A stretch of 64,000 nucleotides of DNA from Geobacter sp. UBA6151 (GTDB taxonomy: Bacteria; Desulfobacterota; Desulfuromonadia; Geobacterales; Pseudopelobacteraceae), in NCBI GenBank assembly GCA_002423105.1, contig DIUT01000037.1, forward strand, positions 18,308 through 82,307, given 5' to 3'. The position numbers and the translations under genes were made by a program. The notes under the pieces were generated by a model. It saw only the letters and a program-made list of their open reading frames with translations. It was not told the DNA's origin and did not search any database. Below, in pieces: positions 52,777 through 60,955 of this stretch; the stretch's first letter is position 1; every line of letters begins with the position of its first letter.

Positions 52777-53476
52777 CGCCAAGCCCCGCATCATGCTGGT
52801 GGAGGACGAAATCCATCTGGCCCGCGGTATCTGCTTCAATCTGGAGCAGGAAGGCTATGCCGTCAGTCATTTTGACCGGGGCGAGGCGGCCCTTGCAGCG
52901 CTGCGGGTGGAACGTTGCGACCTGATCATCCTGGATGTGATGCTGCCCGGACAGGACGGTTTCCAGGTCTGCCGGGCGATGCGCGAGATCGATACCAGGG
53001 TGCCGATTCTGATGCTGACCGCCCGCTCCGAGGATGTGGACCGGGTTAACGGTCTGGAGAGCGGCGCTGATGATTATCTGACCAAACCGTTCAACCTGGT
53101 GGAGTTTCTGCTGCGAGTGAAAGGGATGCTGCGCCGTTCCTCCTGGTACCGTCCGGACCCGATTGAAGAGGGATACCAATTTGGCGACAACGAGGCGTTC
53201 CTGCTTTCCTACCGTGCCCGCACTGCCCAGGGGGAGATCGACCTGACCGAAATGGAGGTGCGGGTGCTGTCGCTCTTTTTCCGTCGCGAAGGGCAGGTCA
53301 TACCCCGTGGAGAACTGCTGGAATCGGTCTGGGGCTACGCTTCCGATGCCGAGACCCGCACCCTGGACAACTTTGTCGTGCGCCTGCGCAAATATTTTGA
53401 ACGAGACCCGTCCCGTCCCTTCCATTTCCTGACCGTGCGCGGGGTGGGCTACCGTTTTTCCCGCCTGGGAGAGTAA
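52769..53476 (+). CDS. OmpR/PhoB-family response regulator
   Basis: 235-residue two-component regulator. Receiver domain 1-120 with acidic pocket VEDE, phospho-acceptor Asp in LIILDVMLPG and Lys in LTKPFNL; winged-helix DNA-binding domain about 130-232 (ESVWGYASDAETRTLDNFVV, RGVGYRFS). It overlaps the transporter gene by eight bases, so it probably controls transporter expression. No kinase adjoins; the unpaired kinase at 42145 is a candidate partner. Confidence 0.93.
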   Translation: MSDAKPRIMLVEDEIHLARGICFNLEQEGYAVSHFDRGEAALAALRVERCDLIILDVMLPGQDGFQVCRAMREIDTRVPILMLTARSEDVDRVNGLESGADDYLTKPFNLVEFLLRVKGMLRRSSWYRPDPIEEGYQFGDNEAFLLSYRARTAQGEIDLTEMEVRVLSLFFRREGQVIPRGELLESVWGYASDAETRTLDNFVVRLRKYFERDPSRPFHFLTVRGVGYRFSRLGE

Positions 53477-53479
53477 ATC

Positions 53480-53800
53480 ATGCCGCCGCGCCGCCCCCAA
53501 TCCCGCAAACTGCCCTCAGCCGAAGAGATTTCCCAGTTGGTTGGCCGCATCAAGTCGGACAGCAAGCCGGGCAATGCCAATTACCGCGAACAGTCCCTCA
53601 AGCTGCATGGCTGGATCTGCGCCAAATGCGGTCGGGAGTTCGAGCGACACAACCTGCACCTGCTCACCGTCCACCACAAGGACGGCAATCACCACAACAA
53701 TCCCTCCAACGGCAGCAACTGGGAAAATCTTTGCGCTTACTGCCATGATGACGAACACAGCCGCCTGATTCTGGCGGAGTACCTGAACGGGAAGCGCTGA
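53480..53800 (+). CDS. HNH nuclease family protein, YajD-like
   Basis: 106-residue HNH protein: zinc cysteines CAKCG and CAYCH, with the histidines in LTVHHKDGNHHNNP and the N in NGSNWENLC. Close in layout to YajD, a free-standing HNH protein of unknown role. Three bases after the response regulator; last of the run that began with nadA. Confidence 0.87.
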   Translation: MPPRRPQSRKLPSAEEISQLVGRIKSDSKPGNANYREQSLKLHGWICAKCGREFERHNLHLLTVHHKDGNHHNNPSNGSNWENLCAYCHDDEHSRLILAEYLNGKR

Positions 53801-53815
53801 ACACCCTGTTTCCAT

Positions 53816-53844
53816 TTGCCGGGAGTGGCAAGTTACACTATACT
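53816..53844 (+). promoter_or_regulatory. promoter for the cobalamin genes
   Basis: TTGCCG at 53816-53821 and TATACT at 53839-53844 with a 17-base spacer, 41 bases before the cbiET start. No cobalamin riboswitch fits in this short leader. Confidence 0.5.
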
Positions 53845-53884
53845 TTCAACCTTGATCAGCGTGCATACGGAGCGAGGGTTAATC

Positions 53885-55105
53885 ATGTCACAACAGAAAA
53901 TTTGTCTGGTGGGAGCCGGTATTGAAGGGCTGGAGGGATTCGGTGCCAAGGCGCTGGAGGTGATCGGCGCGGCCGAACTGCTGGTCGGACGGCAACGGCA
54001 CCTGGATCGTTTCCCTGAATTTGCCGGAGAGAAAGTGGTGCTGGGCGAGTTGCCAGCGCTGCTTTCCCTGCTACAGAAAACTGACCGGTGTGCCGTGGTG
54101 CTGGCTTCCGGTGATCCCAATTTTTTTGGTGTGGGACGTTTTCTGCTGCGCAACCTGCCCAAGGAACGGGTCGAGATTTTTGCCAATGTCACCAGCATGC
54201 AGTACGCCTTTGCCCGGATCAAGGAACCGTGGGACGACGCCATTTTTCTGTCGGTGCACGGTCGCGGCATGAGCAGTTCCATTGACAAGATCGTGGCGGC
54301 CGAGAAAGCCTGCATCCTGACTGACCGGATCAACAGTCCGGCGGCCATTGCCCGTGAACTGCTGGACCGGGGAGCGGACGGGTATGAGGCCTGGGTTTGT
54401 GAAGATCTGGGGCTACCCACCGAGAAGTTCACCCGCAGCGATGTGCGCGGATTGCTGACCTTGCAACATTCCGACCTGAATTTGCTGATCCTGATCCGCA
54501 CCTGGGAACCGCAACTGGCCCACTATCCCCTGATCGGCATTGAAGATGAGCAGTTCGCCACCATCAAGAAGCTGATTACCAAACAGGAAGTGCGGGCGGT
54601 TACCCTGGCCAAGCTGCAACTGCAAAATGATCTGGTGCTGTGGGATATCGGCGCCGGTTCCGGCTCGGTCTGTATTGAAGCGTCAAACCTGATCCCCGGC
54701 GGCAAGCTGTTTGCCATTGAGAAAAATCCCCAGTGTGTGGCCTATCTGCGGGATAACCTGAAAAAATTCTGTGCCTACAACGTCAAACTGATAGAAGCCG
54801 AAGCCCCGGAAGGGCTGGAGGGGCTGCCGGACCCGGACCGGGTCTTCATTGGCGGGGCGGGCGGCAGTTTAGAGGAAATCATTGCCGAGGTTGATCGCCG
54901 GTTGAAGGCCGGCGGCATGATTGTGATCAATGCCGTGACTCTGGACACCCTGGGCAGGTCGGTGGAGCTGCTGGAGTACCACGGCTACCAGGTGGAGGTG
55001 GTCTGCATCAACGTGGCCCGCACCCGGCCATTGACCGAGTATAAGCTGTTCGAGGCCCATAATCCGATCTACGTCATATCGGCCTGGAAGCAGGCAGGCC
55101 AATGA
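53885..55105 (+). CDS. cbiET: bifunctional precorrin-6Y methyltransferase/decarboxylase (CbiE-CbiT fusion)
   Basis: Methylates C5 and C15 and decarboxylates the acetate side chain in corrin ring synthesis. 406 residues: tetrapyrrole methylase domain CbiE about 1-205 (VGAGIEGLEGFGAKALEVIG, ASGDPNFFGVGR) then CbiT about 215-400 with a SAM motif (LVLWDIGAGSGSVCIEASNL). Start at 53885 after GAGGGTTAATC. Translationally coupled to the next gene. Confidence 0.94.
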   Translation: MSQQKICLVGAGIEGLEGFGAKALEVIGAAELLVGRQRHLDRFPEFAGEKVVLGELPALLSLLQKTDRCAVVLASGDPNFFGVGRFLLRNLPKERVEIFANVTSMQYAFARIKEPWDDAIFLSVHGRGMSSSIDKIVAAEKACILTDRINSPAAIARELLDRGADGYEAWVCEDLGLPTEKFTRSDVRGLLTLQHSDLNLLILIRTWEPQLAHYPLIGIEDEQFATIKKLITKQEVRAVTLAKLQLQNDLVLWDIGAGSGSVCIEASNLIPGGKLFAIEKNPQCVAYLRDNLKKFCAYNVKLIEAEAPEGLEGLPDPDRVFIGGAGGSLEEIIAEVDRRLKAGGMIVINAVTLDTLGRSVELLEYHGYQVEVVCINVARTRPLTEYKLFEAHNPIYVISAWKQAGQ

Positions 55106-55824
55106 GCATGCTCTCCCTGGTGGGGGTAGGGCCCGGTGACCCTGAACTGCTGACCCGCAAGGCTGAACGGATTCTGCGTGAAGCTGATATCATCGCCACG
55201 CCGGTTACCGCACCGGGCGAGCAAAGCCAGGCGCTGGGAATTATCGCTGAACTGCTGGATCATCATCGCCAGCAGGTTCTGCCGCTCTTGTTTCCGATGC
55301 GCTCCGACCGGGCTGCCCTGCTGCCCCACTGGCAGGAAGCCTGCCGCCTGGTGGCGGAACAGGTGCGCGCGGGCAAGCGGGTGGCCTTCATCGCCCTGGG
55401 CGATCCGTTGTTCTATGCGACGTCGCTGTACCTGCTGGAAGGGATGCGGCGGGAGTATCCGGAACTGCCGCTTGAGGTGATTCCCGGTGTTTCCTCGCTG
55501 TTTGCCGCTGCCGCGGAAGGACTCTTTCCGCTGGCGGAAGGAGCGGAAAAGCTGCTGGTGCTGCCTGCCACCGCTGGTGAGGAGATGATCCGCGAGGCTT
55601 TACTGGAGGCCGAAACTCTGGTGTTGCTGAAGGTAAAACCGGCCTTTGAGGCGGTGCTGAAGCTGGTGGCTGAACGCAGTGATCTGGCGCTCTTGTTTGC
55701 GGAACGGGTCGGCATGGCCGGGCAGGTGATCCTGACTGATCTGGCCGACATTGCGGCGCACAAACCTGATTATCTGTCGCTGATGGTCATCCGCAGGGTA
55801 TCGGCTGTTCCAGCAGGGCCTTGA
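55102..55824 (+). CDS. cbiL: precorrin-2 C20-methyltransferase
   Basis: SAM-dependent tetrapyrrole methylase for C20. 240 residues with the N-terminal VGVGPGDPELLTRKAERIL and the Gly-rich IALGDPLFYATSLYLLE loop. ATGA overlap with cbiET (or start at the next ATG, 55108). I cannot tell from sequence alone whether it acts in the anaerobic (CbiL) or aerobic (CobI) route; CbiET fusion partners occur in both. Confidence 0.9.
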   Translation: MSMLSLVGVGPGDPELLTRKAERILREADIIATPVTAPGEQSQALGIIAELLDHHRQQVLPLLFPMRSDRAALLPHWQEACRLVAEQVRAGKRVAFIALGDPLFYATSLYLLEGMRREYPELPLEVIPGVSSLFAAAAEGLFPLAEGAEKLLVLPATAGEEMIREALLEAETLVLLKVKPAFEAVLKLVAERSDLALLFAERVGMAGQVILTDLADIAAHKPDYLSLMVIRRVSAVPAGP

Positions 55825-55842
55825 TTCATCCGGGGGAAGAGC

Positions 55843-56244
55843 ATGACACTGGACTTCAGTTCATACGAAAAGGCCTTGACCTCGCTGCAAAAAGTACTTG
55901 CGCGCAGCCGTGCCGTTCCCGATGACGACGACATTCGCGATGCCTGTATCCAGCGTTTTGAGTACACCTATGAGCTGGCCTTCAAGATGCTTAAGCGCCA
56001 GTTGGAGCAGGAACTACCCTCCCGCGAGGAGCTGGACCAACTGCCCTTCAAGGAAATGATCCGCATCGGTGCCGAACGCGGTCTGATCACCGTGCCCCAG
56101 CGCTGGTTCGATTACCGCGACAAACGCAACATTACCTCCCACACCTACGACGAAGAGAAGGCGCGCGAAGTTTATGGCGTACTGGCTGATTTTGCCGCCG
56201 ATGCAGCCGATCTTCTGTCCCGCCTGAAAACCCGCCATGCTTGA
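55843..56244 (+). CDS. HEPN-type nucleotidyltransferase substrate-binding protein (HI0074-like)
   Basis: 133-residue helical bundle of the HI0074/HEPN class (SYEKALTSLQKVLARSR, RFEYTYELAFKMLKRQLEQ, WFDYRDKRNITSHTYDE). It is the partner of the MNT protein from the next gene. The family behaves as a toxin (HEPN RNase) and its AMPylating antitoxin in known cases; here the HEPN-type R-x4-6-H motif is seen in RNITSH. It starts 19 bases after cbiL. Confidence 0.85.
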   Translation: MTLDFSSYEKALTSLQKVLARSRAVPDDDDIRDACIQRFEYTYELAFKMLKRQLEQELPSREELDQLPFKEMIRIGAERGLITVPQRWFDYRDKRNITSHTYDEEKAREVYGVLADFAADAADLLSRLKTRHA

Positions 56245-56533
56245 TCTGCAAACGGAACATCTGGCAGAAGTCCGCCGGATTCTCCAGCTTCACCTTCCCG
56301 GACGTACGGTATGGGCCTTCGGCTCCCGCGTACAGGGAAACGCCAAGCCCTTTTCCGATCTCGACCTTGCCGTCATGGGTGACACTCCGCTGGATTTCCG
56401 CCAACTGGCGGCGCTGAAGGATGCCTTTGCCGACTCCAACCTTCCGTTCCGGGTGGATGTGGTGGACTGGGCCGCATCCGGCGAGGCATTTCGGAAGATT
56501 ATTGATGCCGGGTATGAAGTGGTGGAGGAGTAG
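56237..56533 (+). CDS. MNT nucleotidyltransferase domain protein (HI0073-like)
   Basis: 98-residue minimal nucleotidyltransferase: GSRVQGNAKPFSDLDLAV holds the GS and DxD metal motif, with a third Asp in VDVVDW. Overlaps the HEPN gene by eight bases, as is normal for HEPN/MNT toxin-antitoxin pairs, where MNT adds AMP to the HEPN toxin. Confidence 0.88.
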   Translation: MLDLQTEHLAEVRRILQLHLPGRTVWAFGSRVQGNAKPFSDLDLAVMGDTPLDFRQLAALKDAFADSNLPFRVDVVDWAASGEAFRKIIDAGYEVVEE

Positions 56534-56596
56534 TTCAAGGGTGATGGAACAGCCTGAAGCAGGGTTGCGTTACATCAAATTTGATGTTGAGGTTGT

Positions 56597-56950
56597 ATGG
56601 ACTTTACGGTAGAGTTTTATGAAACCAAAATGGGAGGCTCCCCTGTACGTGACTTTCTTGAGTCACTGAAGGAAAGCGATCCTGATGATTTTGCCGCTCT
56701 GCTTGCCGGACTAAACAAGTTGCGCAACCGTCAATATCACAGGGAGCCGCTCTGTAAATCGCTTGGCAACGGTTTGTTCGAGCTGCGTCACGTGGGCAAG
56801 CTCAACAGCCGGGTACTTTGGTTTTTCATGAAGAACCGGCGGATCGTGGCGGTACACGGCATCCGCAACAAAGGGCAAGCCATCCCGGCCCGCGATTTGG
56901 AGGTAGCCAACGAGCGCCACCGTGACTGGTGCGTGAGGAATGAACCATGA
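56597..56950 (+). CDS. RelE/HigB-like toxin (Gp49/DUF891 family)
   Basis: 117-residue mRNA-interferase-type protein: TVEFYETKMGGSPVRDFLES, then KSLGNGLFELRHVGK, then RVLWFFMKNRRIVAVHG, the phage Gp49-like fold of HigB toxins. The stop overlaps the antitoxin gene start (ATGA). Order toxin-then-antitoxin matches higBA. Confidence 0.85.
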   Translation: MDFTVEFYETKMGGSPVRDFLESLKESDPDDFAALLAGLNKLRNRQYHREPLCKSLGNGLFELRHVGKLNSRVLWFFMKNRRIVAVHGIRNKGQAIPARDLEVANERHRDWCVRNEP

Positions 56951-57291
56951 AGAAAACCAACTTCGACCTGTATCTTGAGCAGCATGAAGCCGATCCGGAG
57001 ATGGCTGAACGCCTGAAGCAGGCTGACCAGGCCTGGGATGTTGCCCTGCAGATTACCGAGCTGCGCCAGAAAGCAGGCCTTTCCCAAAAGGAGCTGGCCC
57101 AACTGCTGCATACCTCGCAACAACAGATCAGCCGCCTGGAATCCACTGGCTATGAGGGGCATTCCCTGAGCACACTGCGACGTGTGGCGGATGCACTCCA
57201 TGCCAGAGTACGTGTTGTGTTTGAACCGATAGACGGGGAGGAGTCCGGTGCACTGGTGGCTGAAGCGGCACCAGCGTATCGTGACAAATGA
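56947..57291 (+). CDS. XRE-family HigA-like antitoxin
   Basis: 114-residue helix-turn-helix protein, HTH about 38-90 (ITELRQKAGLSQKELAQLLH, QQISRLESTG). Its N-terminal helix is charged. Translationally coupled to the toxin. Expected to bind and neutralise it and to repress the pair. Confidence 0.88.
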   Translation: MKKTNFDLYLEQHEADPEMAERLKQADQAWDVALQITELRQKAGLSQKELAQLLHTSQQQISRLESTGYEGHSLSTLRRVADALHARVRVVFEPIDGEESGALVAEAAPAYRDK

Positions 57292-57425
57292 ATTGCTGGT
57301 AGACTGAGGTAGCTATGGAGAATATTTCGCTACGGAAGACAAGGGCTAAAAGAATGGCAGACTCAGTAGAATGTGGTGTATAACGGCGTGCAACAAACAC
57401 GGCTGATTACTTCAAGGCATAAACA

Positions 57426-57830
57426 ATGAAAGACGAAATCAACAAAATTGAAGCTGATATAGTGACTTGGAGAAGTGCCCTTGATCGCGAAGGCGTGTGG
57501 CTTTTTCTGACGACACTAGGATGTTGGAGCGTACCAGAGGGATGGCTTCGTTATATGGCCTTTACCATTGCGATTTTTCTCTTTTTTTGGCGGATATCAG
57601 ATGCACGTAGAGACAGCAGGCCATTTTCAAAGCGTATAACAGAACTTGAGAGCCAGATTAAGGTCAGTCACGGTGATAGCAATCAAGGGAAAGCATTACT
57701 AGATGATTTGATACAATTGAGGGAAAATTATTTGAGTTTGGCAAGCTTCAAGCGTTCCGGTTTTGTTTATCTAATATGCACCATCTTTTGGCATCTCTCC
57801 ATTATCCATGTCAATAAAGCTACGCCATAA
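57426..57830 (+). CDS. small membrane protein ahead of the nucleotide operon
   Basis: 134 residues with two membrane segments (GWLRYMAFTIAIFLFF and SGFVYLICTIFWHLSIIHV), a charged N terminus and a central helix (RITELESQIKVSHGDSNQGK). No family recognised. It starts 134 bases after higA and ends five bases before the fusion gene, so it may be the first gene of that operon. Lower GC than the core genes. Confidence 0.65.
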   Translation: MKDEINKIEADIVTWRSALDREGVWLFLTTLGCWSVPEGWLRYMAFTIAIFLFFWRISDARRDSRPFSKRITELESQIKVSHGDSNQGKALLDDLIQLRENYLSLASFKRSGFVYLICTIFWHLSIIHVNKATP

Positions 57831-57835
57831 AATTC

Positions 57836-59893
57836 ATGCTCATTCACACATTTCAACATATCAGAGGAATTACAGCAAAAAAGGAACTGACATTCTGGCA
57901 GTCAGGCGTTATCACGTGGAAGGACTATGAGAAAACCATCCTGCCCAGCCAGTTTTCGTTGTTTGCTGATGACAGCGCACCCAGCTCGCCTTTACACCTG
58001 TCCCAGATGGCATTAGAGAAGCAAGATGTTGATTTCTTCGCCAACTTCCTCCCCAATAATGAACACTATCGCATAGCCGCAAGTTTTCCTGAAAAGACTA
58101 TGTTTCTTGATATAGAAACAACCGGCCTGAGTAAGCATTACGACAAGATAACGCTCGTTGGCTGGAGCATAGGTAAAAAATTTGGAGCGTTTATCCAGGG
58201 TGGCAGTGATGAGGCGTTTAAAAAAGCTATGGCCCAGGCAAAAATTCTGGTCACCTTCAACGGCTCACTTTTTGATCTTCCCTTTATTAAACAGGAATTC
58301 AAGGGGCTGAATCTTCCCGTGTGTCATGTAGACCTTCGTTTTCTGGCAAAAAGAGTGGGTTTGTCAGGCGGACAGAAAGCGATTGAAACTGAGATTGGCG
58401 TTGTTCGTCCCAACAACCTGCAAAACATGGCGGGTGAGGCCGCTCCGGTGCTCTGGTACAAGTATCGCTGGGGTGACATGAAAGCCCTGAAACAACTGAT
58501 TCAATACAACCATGCTGATATTGAAGGGATGAAAGTCATCTTTGATACGGTAGTTGACCGGATGCTCGGCAAGCTCAAGGCACCGCATCAAATCAGGAAA
58601 TCATTGCCACATTTTTCAAAGCAAAGAAGTAAAATCGTCTGGGCGAGTGACACAAACAATGAAGGCATACGTTTGCAGCCGTATGAAGGTGTTGCCGGGC
58701 CGCTAATTCTTCTCAAAGATCTCCATGTATTCAAGAAAGACCGCGAATTCAGGGTGGTGGGCATCGACCTGACCGGAAGTGAAAGCCGTCCCTCCGGGTG
58801 GTGCCTGCTGACAAACAATGTTGCCGAAACGCAATGCCTGGGTACTGACCATGATTTGATTGAAACAACCCTTTTATGTCGTCCGGATGTGGTTTCGATT
58901 GACTCCCCGCTCTCCATTCCGAAAGGAAGACTTTCGGTAAGTGATGACGACCCTGGGCGCGATGAATTTGGCATCATGAGGATATGCGAGCGCATCCTGA
59001 AAAGGCGCGGCGTAAATGTTTATCCTTCATTGATTCCGAGTATGCAGAAATTGACCGCTCGTGGTATGCGGCTGGCCGCTCATTTCCGCAGCCTTGGCGT
59101 CCCTGTCATAGAAAGCTACCCTGGTGCGGCACAGGATATCATGGGCATACCGCGCAAACGTGCCAGCCTTGAATATCTGGAACGTGGCTTACAGTTGTTT
59201 GGCATTGAAGGAAACTTTGACTACAAAAAAGTAACCCATGATGAGTTGGATGCCATTACCTCTGCCATAGTTGGCCTGTTTTTCTGGAGTGGTAAGTTTG
59301 AAGCGCTCGGGACGGAAGACGAAGAATATCTGATTATCCCTGACCTGGCTGTTAATACCAGCGCCTGGAGAAATCGGAAAGTAATTGGTCTCAGCGGTCC
59401 GATTGCAACCGGCAAGACAACAGCAGGTGAATTTCTCAAAATCAACGGTTTTGCCTATACAAGATTCAGCCTGGTTTTAAAACAGTTGCTAAGAGATCGT
59501 GGCATAGAACCGGATCGGGATACTCTTCAGGATATTGGTGATGAGATAAACAAATCGCCTGGGCAGCGTTGGCTGTGTAAACAGCTGCTCAAGCTACTGC
59601 CATCCAAAGGAAATCTTGTTGTTGACGGATTGCGGCATCCTGAGGACCATGCGTTCATGGTGGAAACTTTTGGTCAGGCGTTCATTCACATACATATTGA
59701 ATCGTCGGAACAAGAGCGAATTAATAGATATATTGCAGATGGTAATAGCAAAGAAGATTACGACAAAGCTAATGCTCATCACGTAGAAATGGAAATCTAC
59801 AAGCTGACAAGCCTTGCCCATGTAGTGATACATAACGGCAATGATATTGATTCTTTACAACAGAATATAGCGAGAATTGTCAAAATTAATTAG
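57836..59893 (+). CDS. fusion: DEDD exonuclease-like + DUF429 + nucleotide kinase-like
   Basis: 685-residue three-part protein. Residues about 85-260: RNase H-fold 3'-5' exonuclease like YprB, with acidic motifs FLDIETTGLS, FNGSLFDLPF and NHADIEG. Residues about 305-490: DUF429, an RNase H-fold domain (GIDLTGSES, SIDSPLSIP, VIESYPGAAQD, HDELDAITSAIV). Residues about 515-685: P-loop kinase-like (LSGPIATGKTTAGEFLK, VVDGLRHPED), like dNMP or dephospho-CoA kinases. All motif acids seem kept. No such three-part fusion is known to me. It leads the operon that follows; the kinase may phosphorylate the PurZ-like product. Confidence 0.8.
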   Translation: MLIHTFQHIRGITAKKELTFWQSGVITWKDYEKTILPSQFSLFADDSAPSSPLHLSQMALEKQDVDFFANFLPNNEHYRIAASFPEKTMFLDIETTGLSKHYDKITLVGWSIGKKFGAFIQGGSDEAFKKAMAQAKILVTFNGSLFDLPFIKQEFKGLNLPVCHVDLRFLAKRVGLSGGQKAIETEIGVVRPNNLQNMAGEAAPVLWYKYRWGDMKALKQLIQYNHADIEGMKVIFDTVVDRMLGKLKAPHQIRKSLPHFSKQRSKIVWASDTNNEGIRLQPYEGVAGPLILLKDLHVFKKDREFRVVGIDLTGSESRPSGWCLLTNNVAETQCLGTDHDLIETTLLCRPDVVSIDSPLSIPKGRLSVSDDDPGRDEFGIMRICERILKRRGVNVYPSLIPSMQKLTARGMRLAAHFRSLGVPVIESYPGAAQDIMGIPRKRASLEYLERGLQLFGIEGNFDYKKVTHDELDAITSAIVGLFFWSGKFEALGTEDEEYLIIPDLAVNTSAWRNRKVIGLSGPIATGKTTAGEFLKINGFAYTRFSLVLKQLLRDRGIEPDRDTLQDIGDEINKSPGQRWLCKQLLKLLPSKGNLVVDGLRHPEDHAFMVETFGQAFIHIHIESSEQERINRYIADGNSKEDYDKANAHHVEMEIYKLTSLAHVVIHNGNDIDSLQQNIARIVKIN

Positions 59894-59914
59894 AAATTGA
59901 AATAGGGGTGTTTT

Positions 59915-60955
59915 ATGCCAGTAACAGTTGTCGTTGGTGGACAATTTGGCGGGGAAGGAAAAGGAAAGGTCGCGCATTTTCTAGCACGGGAAATGGGGGC
60001 AAAAGTTGCCGTTCGGGTTGGTGGCTCCAATTCAGGACATACGGTTGTTGACCCGACCGGAACACCGCTAATTCTGCGTCAGTTACCTACACCGTCTATC
60101 CTACCGGATGTTACTTGTGTTTTGGGCGCTGGCAGTTATATCGATGTGGATATTTTGTTTGCAGAAATCGTCCGCACCGGATTGTCAGCAGATCGCCTGT
60201 ATATCGACCCGAATGCTATGGTTGTGACTGATGATGAAATCAATGCGGAGAAAAGTAGCTCATTACGTGAATCAATTGGTTCCACCCAAAGTGGCACGGG
60301 CGCTGCGGTCATAAGGCGCATCAGCCGTGATGGCACTGCAAGGCTGGCAAAAGACGATGAAAGGCTAAAGCCGTTTATTCATCCGGTTGTACCGTTTATG
60401 CGGAATTTGTTGTCAAAAGGGGAGCGGATCATTATCGAAGGGACGCAAGGTTTTGGATTGTCGCTACTACATTCGCCTTATTATCCCTATTCAACCAGTC
60501 GTGACACGTCAGCAGCCTCTTTTGTTTCCGAGGCAGGGCTAAGCCCACTAGATGTTGATGATATTGTACTTGTTATTAGAACATACCCGATACGTGTCGG
60601 TGGCAACTCAGGTCCACTGCCTAATGAAATTGATTGGAAAGCGGTTACCTTAGATTCGAACAGCAAAGTTCCATTATTGGAATTTACGTCTGTAACAAAA
60701 TCAACAAGACGTGTTGGTAATTTTGATATTAATATTGTTGCTAAAGCTATCGAAGCCAACAACCCAACATCGATAATACTAAATCACATAGATTATATAG
60801 ATATAAATTGTTCAACAAGTAGTGTCATTACAGAAAAAGCCTTGCGATTTGTTAGGCAATTAGAAAACAAACTTGCAAAAAATATTGACTATTTGGGGTT
60901 CAATAGAAGTTGTTTAGTAGGTTTTTCTGATATCAAGCATAGGTGTATTTTATGA
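59915..60955 (+). CDS. adenylosuccinate synthetase-like protein, PurZ-like (catalytic Asp missing)
   Basis: 346-residue PurA relative, short as in archaeal and phage forms (bacterial PurA is about 430). Motif 1 reads GGQFGGEGKGK: Gly13 replaces the catalytic Asp of GDEGKGK. The His (GGSNSGHTV) and later motifs are kept: STQSGTGAAV, EGTQGFGLS, YPYSTSRDT, RTYPIRVGG, KSTRRVGNFD. Loss of this Asp is the hallmark of PurZ, which joins aspartate to dGMP for 2-aminoadenine phage DNA. A housekeeping role is unlikely. Product and substrate unproven. Stop overlaps the next start (ATGA). Confidence 0.82.
   Translation: MPVTVVVGGQFGGEGKGKVAHFLAREMGAKVAVRVGGSNSGHTVVDPTGTPLILRQLPTPSILPDVTCVLGAGSYIDVDILFAEIVRTGLSADRLYIDPNAMVVTDDEINAEKSSSLRESIGSTQSGTGAAVIRRISRDGTARLAKDDERLKPFIHPVVPFMRNLLSKGERIIIEGTQGFGLSLLHSPYYPYSTSRDTSAASFVSEAGLSPLDVDDIVLVIRTYPIRVGGNSGPLPNEIDWKAVTLDSNSKVPLLEFTSVTKSTRRVGNFDINIVAKAIEANNPTSIILNHIDYIDINCSTSSVITEKALRFVRQLENKLAKNIDYLGFNRSCLVGFSDIKHRCIL

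Noticed and set aside
53801..53884. Possible cobalamin riboswitch before cbiET
   Set aside because: The gap is only 84 bases and a sigma-70 promoter occupies it; a B12 riboswitch needs about 180-220 bases.
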